Origin: Burkholderiales bacterium
GTDB taxonomy: Bacteria; Pseudomonadota; Gammaproteobacteria; Burkholderiales; Burkholderiaceae_D
NCBI GenBank assembly: GCA_016177875.1
Contig: JACOUL010000052.1
Span: forward strand, 1-64,000
Direction of reading: 5' to 3'
DNA: 64,000 nucleotides
In this document: one piece after another, positions 21,227-30,403 of the stretch
Position numbering within the stretch: the stretch's first letter is position 1
Layout of the letters: every line of letters starts with the position of its first letter
Position numbers and translations under genes: made by a program
The notes under the pieces: generated by a model
What the model saw: only the letters and a program-made list of their open reading frames with translations
The model's database searches: none
Told to the model about the DNA's origin: nothing

Positions 21227-22417
21227 ATGGATCTCGCTGGCAAGAAAATTATTCTCGGTTTAACCGGGGGTGTCGCCTGCTACAAAGCGGCGGAGTTGAC
21301 ACGCCTGTTATCCAAGGCCGGCGCCTCGGTACAAGTCGTGATGACGGAAGCGGCGACGCATTTCATTTCGGCCGTCACGATGCAAGCCTTGTCCAGCAAG
21401 ACCGTCTATACCGATCAATGGGACCCGCGCATTGCCAACAACATGCCGCATATCGATTTGAGCCGCGACGCCGATGCGATTGTCATAGCGCCGTGCTCCG
21501 CGGATTTCCTGTTCAAGATTGCGCATGGCGCATGCGACGATTTGCTTTCAACTTTATGTGTGGCGCGCCCCATTCAGCTTCCGCTACTCGTCGCGCCGGC
21601 GATGAATGTCGAAATGTGGCAAAACCCAGCCACGCAGCGGAATGCCGCACAAGCGAAAGCGGATGGCGTTACCTTGTTCGGCCCGGATGCCGGCGAACAG
21701 GCCTGCGGCGAAACCGGCATGGGACGCATGCTCGAACCTGAACAGTTGCTAGAGGAAATCGTTGCAGCCTTCCAGCCCAAGCTATTGAGCGGCAAGCACG
21801 TTCTGCTGACAGCCGGCCCCACGTTTGAGCCGATCGATCCGGTACGCGGCATTACCAATCTCTCGTCCGGCAAAATGGGGTTCGCGATCGCGCGCGCCGC
21901 GCGTGAAGCCGGTGCGCAAGTCACTTTGGTCGCCGGCCCCACTCCCTTATCGACTCCCTACGGCGTGCAACGTATCGATGTGCAAACTGCCCAGCAAATG
22001 CACGATGCCGTTATGGCGCACGTCGACAAGCAAGATATTTTCATTGCCGTCGCCGCTGTAGCCGATTGGCGCGTCGCAAACGCCAGCGAACAAAAACTCA
22101 AAAAGAATACGCAAGGCGATACGCCGCAACTGCACCTGACCCAAAATCCCGATATCCTCGCGGCCGTCGCGTCTCTGCCCAATAGACCCTATTGTGTCGG
22201 CTTTGCTGCCGAATCCGAAAATCTTACGCAATACGGGGAAGAAAAGCGCCTGAAAAAACGCGTGCCGCTTTTGGTCGGCAATATCGGTCACCAAACTTTC
22301 GGCAAGGAAGACAATGAATTAATGCTGTTCGACGATAACGGGCACACCATACTGCCCCACGCTAACAAACGGCAGCTTGCGCGGACATTGATTGCCGAAC
22401 TCGCGCGCCGCATCTAG
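21227..22417 (+). CDS. coaBC: Bifunctional phosphopantothenoylcysteine decarboxylase/phosphopantothenate-cysteine ligase
   Basis: Two consecutive steps of coenzyme A synthesis. The 396-residue protein has an N-terminal FMN-dependent CoaC domain with [18 protein letters not shown] and the substrate-flap Cys in [13 protein letters not shown], and a C-terminal CoaB domain with [27 protein letters not shown] and KLKKN. GGAG precedes the ATG by about six bases. The dut gene follows after 34 bases. Confidence 0.96.
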   Translation: MDLAGKKIILGLTGGVACYKAAELTRLLSKAGASVQVVMTEAATHFISAVTMQALSSKTVYTDQWDPRIANNMPHIDLSRDADAIVIAPCSADFLFKIAHGACDDLLSTLCVARPIQLPLLVAPAMNVEMWQNPATQRNAAQAKADGVTLFGPDAGEQACGETGMGRMLEPEQLLEEIVAAFQPKLLSGKHVLLTAGPTFEPIDPVRGITNLSSGKMGFAIARAAREAGAQVTLVAGPTPLSTPYGVQRIDVQTAQQMHDAVMAHVDKQDIFIAVAAVADWRVANASEQKLKKNTQGDTPQLHLTQNPDILAAVASLPNRPYCVGFAAESENLTQYGEEKRLKKRVPLLVGNIGHQTFGKEDNELMLFDDNGHTILPHANKRQLARTLIAELARRI

Positions 22418-22451
22418 TTCCGTTTTTATTTCCCCTTTCCTTCATTTTTCC

Positions 22452-22901
22452 ATGAAAAAAATCGACGTCAAGATTCTTGATCCGCGCATGCGCGAACAAC
22501 TGCCCGGTTATGCCACGACAGGCAGTGCGGGCTTGGATTTGCGCGCATGCATAGACGCTCCCTTGACACTCCGGCCGGGTGAAACACATTTAATTCCGAC
22601 CGGCCTTGCCATTCATATCGGCGACCCTGGGTACGCCGCCTTAATCTTGCCGCGCAGCGGCATGGGCCACAAGCATGGCATCGTCCTGGGTAACCTGGTG
22701 GGGCTCATCGACTCCGACTATCAAGGCCAGTTGATGGTCTCGACCTGGAATCGCGGGCAATCCGAATTTGCGTTGAATCCGATGGAGCGATTGGCGCAAC
22801 TGGTGATCGTCCCGGTGCTGCAAGTCGGTTTTAATATCGTTGATGAATTTGAATCGAGCGACCGCGGCGCCGGTGGATTCGGTAGCACGGGAAAACATTG
22901 A
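22452..22901 (+). CDS. dut: dUTP diphosphatase
   Basis: Hydrolyses dUTP to dUMP, keeping uracil out of DNA. The 149-residue trimeric-type dUTPase contains the five family motifs: [30 protein letters not shown] with the catalytic Asp, ERLAQLVI and the C-terminal [12 protein letters not shown]. The ATG at 22452 gives the usual start [10 protein letters not shown]. coaBC-dut is a common pairing. The TGA overlaps the next ATG by one base. Confidence 0.97.
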   Translation: MKKIDVKILDPRMREQLPGYATTGSAGLDLRACIDAPLTLRPGETHLIPTGLAIHIGDPGYAALILPRSGMGHKHGIVLGNLVGLIDSDYQGQLMVSTWNRGQSEFALNPMERLAQLVIVPVLQVGFNIVDEFESSDRGAGGFGSTGKH

Positions 22902-23956
22902 TGAAAATGCCTATTTTCCGTCAGCTCACCGCCGCTGCCTCTTTCCTCCTCGTTGCCTGCGCGACGCCGCTGCCCAAACCTGCTGAACCGGCCGCAGCTC
23001 CCGTCGCCGCAGCACCCGCGGTAGACAATAAGGCGCGCGAAACACTCCAGATCTTAATCACGCTGCAGGAAAGGCTCGATCGCGTCTCGGCGCCGCTCTT
23101 GGTGAACAATGCGGATTTATGCAAGCGCCAAGCGCGCAAGCTGCTCGGTTTCTCAGCAAAGAACAAGCATTCATTCTCGGCCGAATTAGCCGACACTGCG
23201 CAATCGGCCTTTGGATTTGACGAACGTTTGCGCGTCACTAACGTCGTCGCGGGTAGCGGTGCAGCCCAGGTAGGCGTACGTCGCGGCGACATTTTAGTGG
23301 CCGCTGAAGGACAAGCCTTGCCGCAAGGCGAAAATGCGGAACGCAATGCGGCCACCTTACTCGGCCCGCTAGTCAACAAGCGCACTAGCGTCCAGCTGAT
23401 CGTCATGCGAGATGGCGCGACGGTGAATCTCGACGTTCCTCTTACGCTGTCTTGCGCATTCAGCATAGAACTTGGCAATGCCGACCTGGTGAACGCTTAT
23501 GCAGACGGTCGGCGCATTGTCGTGGCGCGCGGCTTGGTCGCATTTACTCACAACGATGAAGAGCTTGCCTATGTGATTGCACGTGAAATGTCACACAACA
23601 TCTTGGGTCACGCCGTCAAACAAAAAATGAGCGCCACCATGGTCGGCATCATCGACAACCTGATTCGAGTGCGCCCCGACCTCGGTACGATGACGGGTAC
23701 CGCCGGCATCAAACCCTGGCCTGCAGAACTGGATGCGGTTGCCGACCGCCTTTCGCTCTATCTCATTGCGCGCGCCGGCTATCCTATCGACAGCGCTCCG
23801 CAATTCTGGCGACGGCTAGCAGAACAACATCCGATTACGGAGGTAAACGGCTACACAGCGATCCATCCCGGAACGACGCTGCGTTTAATGGCGTTGGACA
23901 AAGCTATAGCCGAAATCCGCGCCAAGCAAGCAGCAAGACGTCCACTCACCCCATGA
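22901..23956 (+). CDS. M48-like lipoprotein with PDZ domain, degenerate zinc site
   Basis: A 351-residue lipoprotein: signal ending in the lipobox LVAC, an Ala/Pro linker, a PDZ-like domain (about residues 100-185, SGAAQVGVRRGDILVA), then an M48-peptidase-like region. Where M48 enzymes have HExxH this protein reads AREMSHNILGH, so the first zinc ligand is Arg (CGT), and the ExxAD element reads DAVAD. With two ligand positions changed it may be an inactive pseudo-protease with a binding or chaperone role in the envelope. Start ATG overlaps the dut stop (TGATGA). Family assignment is firm, loss of activity is inferred. Confidence 0.8.
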   Translation: MKMPIFRQLTAAASFLLVACATPLPKPAEPAAAPVAAAPAVDNKARETLQILITLQERLDRVSAPLLVNNADLCKRQARKLLGFSAKNKHSFSAELADTAQSAFGFDERLRVTNVVAGSGAAQVGVRRGDILVAAEGQALPQGENAERNAATLLGPLVNKRTSVQLIVMRDGATVNLDVPLTLSCAFSIELGNADLVNAYADGRRIVVARGLVAFTHNDEELAYVIAREMSHNILGHAVKQKMSATMVGIIDNLIRVRPDLGTMTGTAGIKPWPAELDAVADRLSLYLIARAGYPIDSAPQFWRRLAEQHPITEVNGYTAIHPGTTLRLMALDKAIAEIRAKQAARRPLTP

Positions 23957-23993
23957 AAAAAGCCCGAAACCACTTGCATGGTTTCGGGCTTTT
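23957..23993. terminator. Bidirectional terminator between the M48-like gene and clpA
   Basis: Stem AAAAAGCCCGAAACC/GGTTTCGGGCTTTT with an eight-base loop, A-rich on one side and T-rich on the other. It lies directly after the stop of the M48-like gene and 20 bases past the clpA stop on the opposite strand, serving both convergent genes. Confidence 0.9.
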
Positions 23994-24012
23994 AAATCAG
24001 TAAAAATCGAGC

Positions 24013-26313
24013 TTACTCGACCTCAACCGTCTCCTGCGGCGCCGCAGGCGGACTGACATCTCCCTCGATAAACTCCAATTTGATTTGCTCATTGTCGTCC
24101 AAATCGACCGTAACGCGACCGCCCGTCACCAGCTTGCCGAACAAGAGCTCGTCGGCCAGCGCTTTGCGGATCATGTCTTGAATCAAACGTGACATCGGAC
24201 GTGCCCCCATCAATGGATCGAAGCCCTTGCGAGACAGGAATTTACGCAGGTTTTCCGTGAAGACGGCTTCCACCTTCTTCTCGTGCAATTGCTCTTCCAG
24301 CTGCATCAAGAACTTGTCCACCACGCGTAGGATAATTTCCTCGTCCAGCGCCTTGAAGCTGATGATGGCATCGAGACGGTTGCGGAATTCCGGCGTAAAC
24401 ATGCGCTTGATGTCGGCCATTTCGTCGCCCGACTCGCGCTTGTCGGTGAAACCGATGGTGCGCTTCTGCAGGCTTTCTGCGCCGGCATTGGTGGTCATGA
24501 CAATGATCACGTTGCGGAAATCCGCCTTCCGGCCATTGTTATCAGTCAGCGTGCCATGATCCATCACCTGCAACAAGATATTGAAAATATCCGGATGCGC
24601 CTTCTCGATTTCATCCAGCAAAAGCACCGCATGCGGCTTCTTGGTGATGGCTTCAGTCAGCAAGCCGCCTTGGTCGAAACCGACATAGCCCGGAGGCGCG
24701 CCGATCAAACGCGACACTGCATGGCGCTCCATGTATTCCGACATGTCGAAGCGGATCAGCTCAATGCCCATGATGAAAGCTAATTGCTTGGCAACTTCGG
24801 TCTTGCCGACACCCGTCGGTCCCGAGAACAGGAAGGCGCCGATCGGCTTATCGGTTTTGCCCAAACCGGCACGCGCCATCTTGATTGATGCGGCCAGTGC
24901 TTCGATCGCCGGATCCTGACCGAACACCACGTTCTTCAAATCGCGATCGATGGTTTGCAGCTTGGTGCGATCGTCCTGGTTGACCGATTGCGGCGGAATA
25001 CGCGCGATCTTCGAGATAATTTCTTCGATCTCTGCCTTGCCGATGGTTTTCTTTTGCTTGGACTTCGGCAATATACGCTGCGCAGCACCCGCCTCATCGA
25101 TCACATCGATTGCTTTGTCCGGCAAATGGCGATCGTTGATGAAACGCGCCGACAACTCAGCCGCCGAGGTCAATGCCGAAGCAGAGTACTTGATGCCGTG
25201 ATGCTCTTCGAAGCGTGACTTCAAGCCGCGCAGAATTTGCACGGTTTGCTCAACGGTCGGCTCATTCACATCAATCTTTTGGAAACGACGCGACAAAGCG
25301 TGATCTTTTTCGAACACGCCGCGATACTCGTTGAAAGTCGTCGCGCCGATGCACTTCAACTGTCCGCTCGACAGAGCAGGCTTCAACAAATTGGACGCAT
25401 CCAAGGTACCGCCGGAAGCCGCACCCGCACCGATGATGGTGTGGATCTCGTCGATGAACAGAATCGCATTCGGATTGTCCTTCAACTGCTTTAACACTGC
25501 CTTCAAGCGCTGCTCGAAATCACCACGATACTTCGTGCCGGCCAGGAGTGCGCCCATATCGAGCGCGTACACTACCGCATTTTGCAAAACTTCCGGCACA
25601 TCGTTTTGCGTCACGCGCCATGCCAAGCCTTCGGCAATCGCTGTCTTACCGACACCTGCCTCGCCAACCAGCAAAGGATTATTCTTGCGTCGGCGGCACA
25701 AGGTTTGAATCACGCGCTCGACTTCCGACTCGCGGCCAATCAAAGGATCGATTTTGCCTTCGGCGGCTGCCTTATTCAGATTCTGGGTGAATTGCTCAAG
25801 CGGGCTTTCCTTGGCCTGGCCTTCGACTTGCGCTTCTTCCGCACCTTCCGACGACTTAGGCGTATCGCCCTGCTGATCTTTACGCACACCGTGCGAAATG
25901 AAATTCACCACATCCAAACGCGTCACGCCTTGCTGATGCAGGTAGTACACCGCGTGCGAATCCTTCTCGCCGAAAATCGCAACCAACACATTAGCGCCCG
26001 TGACTTCCTTCTTGCCATTGGAAGCCGATTGCACGTGCATGATGGCGCGCTGGATCACGCGCTGGAATCCCAGCGTGGGTTGCGTATCCACCTCGCTCGT
26101 GCCCGGCACGGTCGGCGTATTGTCGTTAATGAAGTTGGTCAGCGTCTTGCGCAAATCGTCGATATTCACTGCGCAAGCACGCAACACTTCCGCGGCGGAC
26201 GGATTATCCAGCAACGCAAGTAGCAAGTGCTCCACAGTGATAAATTCATGTCGCGCCTGCCGTGCCTCGACAAAAGCCATATGCAAGCTGACTTCTAATT
26301 CCTGCGCAATCAT
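24013..26313 (-). CDS. clpA: ATP-dependent Clp protease ATP-binding subunit ClpA
   Basis: AAA+ unfoldase that feeds substrates, including N-degron proteins delivered by ClpS, into ClpP. The 766-residue protein has the N-terminal Clp repeat domain ([13 protein letters not shown]), a first AAA module with GEAGVGKTA, and a second with GPTGVGKTE and the [14 protein letters not shown] pore region. The ATG at 26313 has GGAGGAAGC before it and overlaps the clpS stop (ATGA), so clpS-clpA are coupled. Confidence 0.97.
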   Translation of the reverse strand: MIAQELEVSLHMAFVEARQARHEFITVEHLLLALLDNPSAAEVLRACAVNIDDLRKTLTNFINDNTPTVPGTSEVDTQPTLGFQRVIQRAIMHVQSASNGKKEVTGANVLVAIFGEKDSHAVYYLHQQGVTRLDVVNFISHGVRKDQQGDTPKSSEGAEEAQVEGQAKESPLEQFTQNLNKAAAEGKIDPLIGRESEVERVIQTLCRRRKNNPLLVGEAGVGKTAIAEGLAWRVTQNDVPEVLQNAVVYALDMGALLAGTKYRGDFEQRLKAVLKQLKDNPNAILFIDEIHTIIGAGAASGGTLDASNLLKPALSSGQLKCIGATTFNEYRGVFEKDHALSRRFQKIDVNEPTVEQTVQILRGLKSRFEEHHGIKYSASALTSAAELSARFINDRHLPDKAIDVIDEAGAAQRILPKSKQKKTIGKAEIEEIISKIARIPPQSVNQDDRTKLQTIDRDLKNVVFGQDPAIEALAASIKMARAGLGKTDKPIGAFLFSGPTGVGKTEVAKQLAFIMGIELIRFDMSEYMERHAVSRLIGAPPGYVGFDQGGLLTEAITKKPHAVLLLDEIEKAHPDIFNILLQVMDHGTLTDNNGRKADFRNVIIVMTTNAGAESLQKRTIGFTDKRESGDEMADIKRMFTPEFRNRLDAIISFKALDEEIILRVVDKFLMQLEEQLHEKKVEAVFTENLRKFLSRKGFDPLMGARPMSRLIQDMIRKALADELLFGKLVTGGRVTVDLDDNEQIKLEFIEGDVSPPAAPQETVEVE

Positions 26314-26618
26314 GCTTCCTCCATCACGCATTGCAGGGGATGTCCTGCTTTTCTCGCGTGGGTTATTACCAATTCAACCTTAGTGGACGCAATATCCCTT
26401 GGATAAACGCCACACATACCTTTTCCGTCGCGGTGTACCTTGAGCATTATTTGCGTCGCAGTCTCACGGTCCTTGTTGAAGAAATCCTGGAGGATAGCCA
26501 CCACGAATTCCATCGGCGTGTAGTCATCGTTTAACAATACCACCTGGTACATTGGCGGCGGCTTGATCTTTTCTTCCTGCCGCGCGAGTACCGTACCGTT
26601 TTCATGCTTAGTTGCCAT
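26310..26618 (-). CDS. clpS: ATP-dependent Clp protease adaptor ClpS
   Basis: Recognises N-end-rule substrates and hands them to ClpA. The 102-residue product has the disordered N-terminus and the conserved core [21 protein letters not shown] and [21 protein letters not shown]. First gene of clpS-clpA, with a 4-base ATGA overlap. Confidence 0.97.
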   Translation of the reverse strand: MATKHENGTVLARQEEKIKPPPMYQVVLLNDDYTPMEFVVAILQDFFNKDRETATQIMLKVHRDGKGMCGVYPRDIASTKVELVITHARKAGHPLQCVMEEA

Positions 26619-26963
26619 GCGTCTATTCTAATGCTTCCAACACCCTGTGCAACGCCCAAATACAAGCAGTTCATCCTCTATCTATTTAACGCCGATATTA
26701 CGCCGATTCTTGATAGTGCGCAGATGGCGTTGGATTAGAGTAAAACAAAGTGAATTTGTTGCGTTAGCACATAAAATAGTGATTTTTCCCATTTGATATC
26801 CCTTGACTTTCCAATTTTTTCCTAGAACAATGAACAACATTAATAAGTTGGGAAGTTGTCCGCTTGTTAATAAGAAGTGAGCGTTTGAAGAGAAGGGGCA
26901 GCGTTATGCGAGCCTACTTGCTTTTACGGCTCGTGTGATCAGTTAAAATGGAAAGACGCTTTT
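26619..26963. promoter_or_regulatory. Divergent control region clpS/cspA with long cspA leader
   Basis: 345 bases without a standard gene. On the plus strand TTGACT (26803-26808) and AACAAT (26826-26831) at 17-base spacing form a candidate promoter, giving a cspA 5' leader of about 125 bases, typical of cold-shock genes. The leader holds a ten-codon mini-ORF (ATG 26906, TGA 26936-26938) behind AAGGGG, and a CGAGCC/GGCTCG hairpin (about 26908-26933) covering it. No clear clpS promoter was assigned. Confidence 0.55.
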
Positions 26964-27167
26964 ATGGCAACAGGAACAGTCAAGTGGTTCAACGATTCCA
27001 AAGGTTTCGGTTTTATCACTCCCGATGATGGCGGCGAAGATTTGTTTGCGCACTTTTCCGCAATTCAAATGAATGGCTTCAAGACCCTCAAAGAAGGTCA
27101 AAAGGTCGCATTCGAAGTTACGCAAGGCCCGAAAGGCAAGCAAGCTTCCAATATTCAAAATGCCTGA
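26964..27167 (+). CDS. cspA: Cold-shock protein, CspA family
   Basis: A 67-residue single cold-shock domain that binds single-stranded RNA/DNA and melts RNA structure. RNP1 is visible as KGFGFITP and RNP2 as [14 protein letters not shown] precedes the ATG. It stands alone with its own promoter, long leader and terminator. Whether it is cold-induced or constitutive cannot be read from the sequence; the cspA symbol marks the family rather than a specific paralogue. Confidence 0.93.
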   Translation: MATGTVKWFNDSKGFGFITPDDGGEDLFAHFSAIQMNGFKTLKEGQKVAFEVTQGPKGKQASNIQNA

Positions 27168-27190
27168 TTTATCAGTTAGGCATTAGAATC

Positions 27191-27219
27191 AAAAGCCCTG
27201 CTACCGCAGGGCTTTTTTA
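27191..27219 (+). terminator. Terminator downstream of cspA
   Basis: Stem AAAAGCCCTGC/GCAGGGCTTTT with loop TACC followed by further T residues, 24 bases after the cspA stop. Confidence 0.92.
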
Positions 27220-27237
27220 TTTTTCGCTCCAGAAAAA

Positions 27238-27263
27238 CAAAAAACCGGACTAGCCGGCTTTTT
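27238..27263 (-). terminator. Terminator downstream of icd
   Basis: On the minus strand an AAAGCCGG/CCGGTTTT stem (one G-U pair) with loop CTAGT precedes a T-run. It lies 20 bases after the icd stop and faces the cspA terminator. Confidence 0.8.
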
Positions 27264-27283
27264 GTTTTCTATCTACACATTCC

Positions 27284-28537
27284 TTACATCTGTTCGATCA
27301 TGACATTGCCGAAACCTGAGCACGACACTTGCGTTGCGCCTTCCATCAAACGCGCGAAATCATAAGTCACTTTCTTCGAGGTGATGGCTTTCTCCGTCGC
27401 GCTGATAATTAAATCAGCCGCTTCCACCCAACCCATGTGACGCAACATCATTTCAGCCGACAAGATCAAGGAACCCGGATTGACGTAATCCTTGCCTGCG
27501 TACTTAGGCGCCGTACCGTGCGTAGCTTCAAACATCGCGACCGAATCCGACATGTTGGCGCCCGGAGCAATGCCAATGCCACCGACTTGTGCTGCCAATG
27601 CATCGGAAATATAGTCGCCGTTCAAATTCAGCGTTGCAATGACGCTGTATTCATTCGGGCGCAACAGAATTTGTTGCAAGAAAGCGTCAGCGATCGAATC
27701 TTTGATCGTGATTTCCTTACCCGTTTTCGGATTTTTGAACTTGCACCACGGGCCGCCATCGATCAGTTGGGCGCCGAATTCATTCTGCGCCAAGGCATAG
27801 CCCCAATCGCGGAAACCGCCTTCGGTGTACTTCATGATGTTGCCCTTGTGGACGATCGTCACGGAAGGCTTGTCATTGTCGATTGCGTACTGAATCGCTT
27901 TACGCACTAAGCGTTCGGTGCCCTCACGCGACACCGGCTTGATGCCGATTCCGGAAGAGCCGGGGAAGCGAATCTTTTTAACACCCATTTCCTTGATCAG
28001 GAAATCGATCAATTTTTTCGCGCCGTCAGATCCTTCCGCCCATTCAATGCCCGCATAAATATCTTCGGAGTTTTCGCGGAAGATCACCATGTCGGTTTTC
28101 TCGGGCTCACGCACCGGCGACGGCACGCCCTTGAAGTAACGTACCGGACGCAAACAAACATACAAATCGAGCTCTTGACGCAAGGCGACGTTGAGCGAAC
28201 GAATGCCGCCGCCTACCGGCGTCGTCAGCGGGCCTTTAATCGACACCACATAATCCTTCAACACTTTCAGTGTTTCTTCCGGCAACCATACGTCGGGGCC
28301 ATACACTTTGGTCGACTTCTCGCCCGCAAAGATTTCCATCCAGCTGATCTTGCGCTTGCCGCCGTAGGCCTTCTCTACCGCAGCGTCCACCACCTTGATC
28401 ATTACGGGGCTGATGTCGACGCCCGTGCCATCGCCTTCGATGTAAGGAATAATCGGATTGTCCGGAACATTCAAGGAATAATCCGCGTTGACCGTGATTT
28501 GTTTGCCGTCGGAAGGTACTTTGATATGTTGATACAT
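27284..28537 (-). CDS. icd: Isocitrate dehydrogenase (NADP)
   Basis: Converts isocitrate to 2-oxoglutarate in the TCA cycle, yielding NADPH. The 417-residue length matches the E. coli type homodimeric enzyme. [12 protein letters not shown] contains the substrate-binding Ser that is phosphorylated by AceK in enterobacteria, and [21 protein letters not shown] and the C-terminal [17 protein letters not shown] are family segments. ATG at 28537 has GGAG eight bases upstream; the longer frame reads into the promoter. A 14-bp palindrome at 28601-28614 lies about 64 bases upstream and may be its operator. Confidence 0.97.
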   Translation of the reverse strand: MYQHIKVPSDGKQITVNADYSLNVPDNPIIPYIEGDGTGVDISPVMIKVVDAAVEKAYGGKRKISWMEIFAGEKSTKVYGPDVWLPEETLKVLKDYVVSIKGPLTTPVGGGIRSLNVALRQELDLYVCLRPVRYFKGVPSPVREPEKTDMVIFRENSEDIYAGIEWAEGSDGAKKLIDFLIKEMGVKKIRFPGSSGIGIKPVSREGTERLVRKAIQYAIDNDKPSVTIVHKGNIMKYTEGGFRDWGYALAQNEFGAQLIDGGPWCKFKNPKTGKEITIKDSIADAFLQQILLRPNEYSVIATLNLNGDYISDALAAQVGGIGIAPGANMSDSVAMFEATHGTAPKYAGKDYVNPGSLILSAEMMLRHMGWVEAADLIISATEKAITSKKVTYDFARLMEGATQVSCSGFGNVMIEQM

Positions 28538-28600
28538 CGTTGGCTCCAAGGTGAAGGAGAAATGGGCGGAAATACTTGTTATGGTTCGATAATTCAGCAA

Positions 28601-28621
28601 GTCTTATATAAGACATAAGAC
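28601..28621. promoter_or_regulatory. Palindromic operator-like site upstream of icd
   Basis: GTCTTATATAAGAC (28601-28614) is a perfect 14-bp palindrome, followed directly by a further ATAAGAC half-site (28615-28621). It lies in the icd/rluE divergent region, 64 bases before the icd ATG. The GT...AC ends fit the general form of GntR-family operators, but no regulator can be assigned from this window. Confidence 0.6.
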
Positions 28622-28731
28622 CACGTTTCGTATTATGCACTAGAATTTTACTGTATGCCATTCTTTTGCGATATTTTGCGCCCGGCGAATGTAATTCGCA
28701 ATACGCCGTACGGCGGAGGAAATTGATCTAG

Positions 28732-29301
28732 ATGCGACTCATATTATTTAACAAGCCATACCAGGTAATGTGCCAATTTTCCCCTCATCCACAACGCCCT
28801 ACTTTGGCGGATTACCTAGAGATTCCGAACATTTATCCCGCCGGACGATTGGACGCCGATAGCGAAGGCTTAGTTTTGCTGACTGATGATGGCCAACTGC
28901 AGCACGACATCAGCGATCCTGCGCATAAGCAACCCAAAACCTATATCGCGCAAGTCGAAGGCCTTCCCGATGCATGTGCGCTTACACGTTTATCCAACCC
29001 ACTCGATTTGGGAGAGTTCATTACGCAGCCTTGCAAGGCAAGCCGAATTGAAATACCACAGTGGCTATGGCCGCGCGATCCGCCGATTCGGGATCGGCGC
29101 ACTCATCCGACCAGTTGGTTGGCACTAACGCTTACGGAAGGAAAAAATCGCCAGGTGCGGCGCATGACGGCGGCCGTGGGCCTACCTACATTGCGATTGG
29201 TTCGCATCTCGATTGGGCCATTTACACTCGCCACCCATCCTCTTCTGCCCGGCGAATGGCGTGAAGTCGATCCGGAAGAATTTAAAAGGGCAAAATCTTG
29301 A
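28732..29301 (+). CDS. rluE: 23S rRNA pseudouridine synthase, RsuA/RluE type
   Basis: Isomerises a uridine of 23S rRNA (U2457 for RluE). The 189-residue protein lacks an N-terminal S4 domain, as RluE does, starts RLILFNKPY and has the catalytic-Asp motif PAGRLDADSEGLVLLTDDG and the GKNRQVRRMTAAVG segment. GGAGG precedes the ATG by about ten bases. Its 3' end overlaps the convergent HupE-like gene by 20 bases. Confidence 0.92.
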   Translation: MRLILFNKPYQVMCQFSPHPQRPTLADYLEIPNIYPAGRLDADSEGLVLLTDDGQLQHDISDPAHKQPKTYIAQVEGLPDACALTRLSNPLDLGEFITQPCKASRIEIPQWLWPRDPPIRDRRTHPTSWLALTLTEGKNRQVRRMTAAVGLPTLRLVRISIGPFTLATHPLLPGEWREVDPEEFKRAKS

Positions 29302-30403
29302 AATCAAAGGCTCGTTCGGCGAACCAAATTCCGGCGAGAATCGCGATGATGATCGAACCCGTAAGTAAGATTGCTATGCGATAAAACTTTGTCTGTCGCA
29401 ATGAGAATGCCAAGGGTAAAAATAGCGAGACAATCACTAGCTGACCTGCTTCAACGCCGAGATTAAAACCGACCAGGGCGAGCGCCAACGCCTCTTTCGG
29501 CAACCCCAGCTCGCTAAGCACACTGGCAAAGCCAAAGCCGTGAATCAAGCCGAATATAAACGCCATGATCCATCGGTCGCGAAACAATGGAAATACATTG
29601 TTGAGCGCGGCAATCACGACCGATGCGGCAATCGTCGATTCCACTAAACGCGAAGGCAGACTGATGATGCCCAAGGTCGCTAAAGTTAATGTGACGGAAT
29701 GCGCTACAGTAAACGCGGTAACCACTTTTAGTACAGAGTAGAAAGCCGGCTTGAATGCCGCGATGCCTTCCCATTGCTTTTCTCTGCGTACCGCGACGGC
29801 AGGCAACAGCAACGCCAGCAAAAAGAGAATATGGTCGTAGCCCTTCCAGATATGCCATACCCCTTCTGTTCCATACGCAAGGAACTGGGTCAAATGATTA
29901 GGCTGTTGCAGAGTAAATTGCTGGTTCGCGTTTTCCGGCGTGAAAACGCCGGCGGCAGAGACGCCTTGATACTCCAAACGTAACAAACCCTTATGTTGCG
30001 GATCGATATCGAAAAATAGGTTGTATCTGGCCTTCAGTGTATGCAGAACCGTCGAACACTGCGCCTGAAAACGCAAAACCGCATAAGCGCCATCGGTATG
30101 ATCATCAATGAGATGCTGCGTTAATTGAGTCGGGCATTCTTTACCATCTGACGATAGCTGCAAACGCGCCATTGCGTATGCAGCTATCTCTCCATGCTTG
30201 GCGCGAACCTCGCCCCAAGTAATCTGGCCGTCGCCATTCGCATCAAGGCCGATGGCGAAGTCTAAATCACGCAATGCGATATCCCACTGTCCGACGACTT
30301 TATCGCCGGCGATACTTAGCGCCAGATAACTGTCGCTAGGCTTATGAGCGTATGCCGCCACTACCCAGCAGAATGCAAAGATGAACAATAGAAAGCGCTT
30401 CAT
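29282..30403 (-). CDS. HupE/UreJ-like membrane protein with EF-hand loop
   Basis: A 373-residue exported membrane protein: signal peptide (to about AYA-H), a periplasmic domain of roughly 160 residues, and six or seven membrane helices of the HupE/UreJ_2 type with conserved His residues (WHIWKGYDHILFLLALLLP, AFTVAHSVTLTLA, FGLIHGFGFASVL). HupE/UreJ relatives are implicated in nickel or cobalt uptake. The periplasmic part contains DANGDGQITWGE (about residues 54-65), a canonical EF-hand calcium loop. It overlaps the upstream TPR gene by four bases (ATGA), so the two form an operon. Metal specificity is not determinable. Confidence 0.8.
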   Translation of the reverse strand: MKRFLLFIFAFCWVVAAYAHKPSDSYLALSIAGDKVVGQWDIALRDLDFAIGLDANGDGQITWGEVRAKHGEIAAYAMARLQLSSDGKECPTQLTQHLIDDHTDGAYAVLRFQAQCSTVLHTLKARYNLFFDIDPQHKGLLRLEYQGVSAAGVFTPENANQQFTLQQPNHLTQFLAYGTEGVWHIWKGYDHILFLLALLLPAVAVRREKQWEGIAAFKPAFYSVLKVVTAFTVAHSVTLTLATLGIISLPSRLVESTIAASVVIAALNNVFPLFRDRWIMAFIFGLIHGFGFASVLSELGLPKEALALALVGFNLGVEAGQLVIVSLFLPLAFSLRQTKFYRIAILLTGSIIIAILAGIWFAERAFDFKILPF

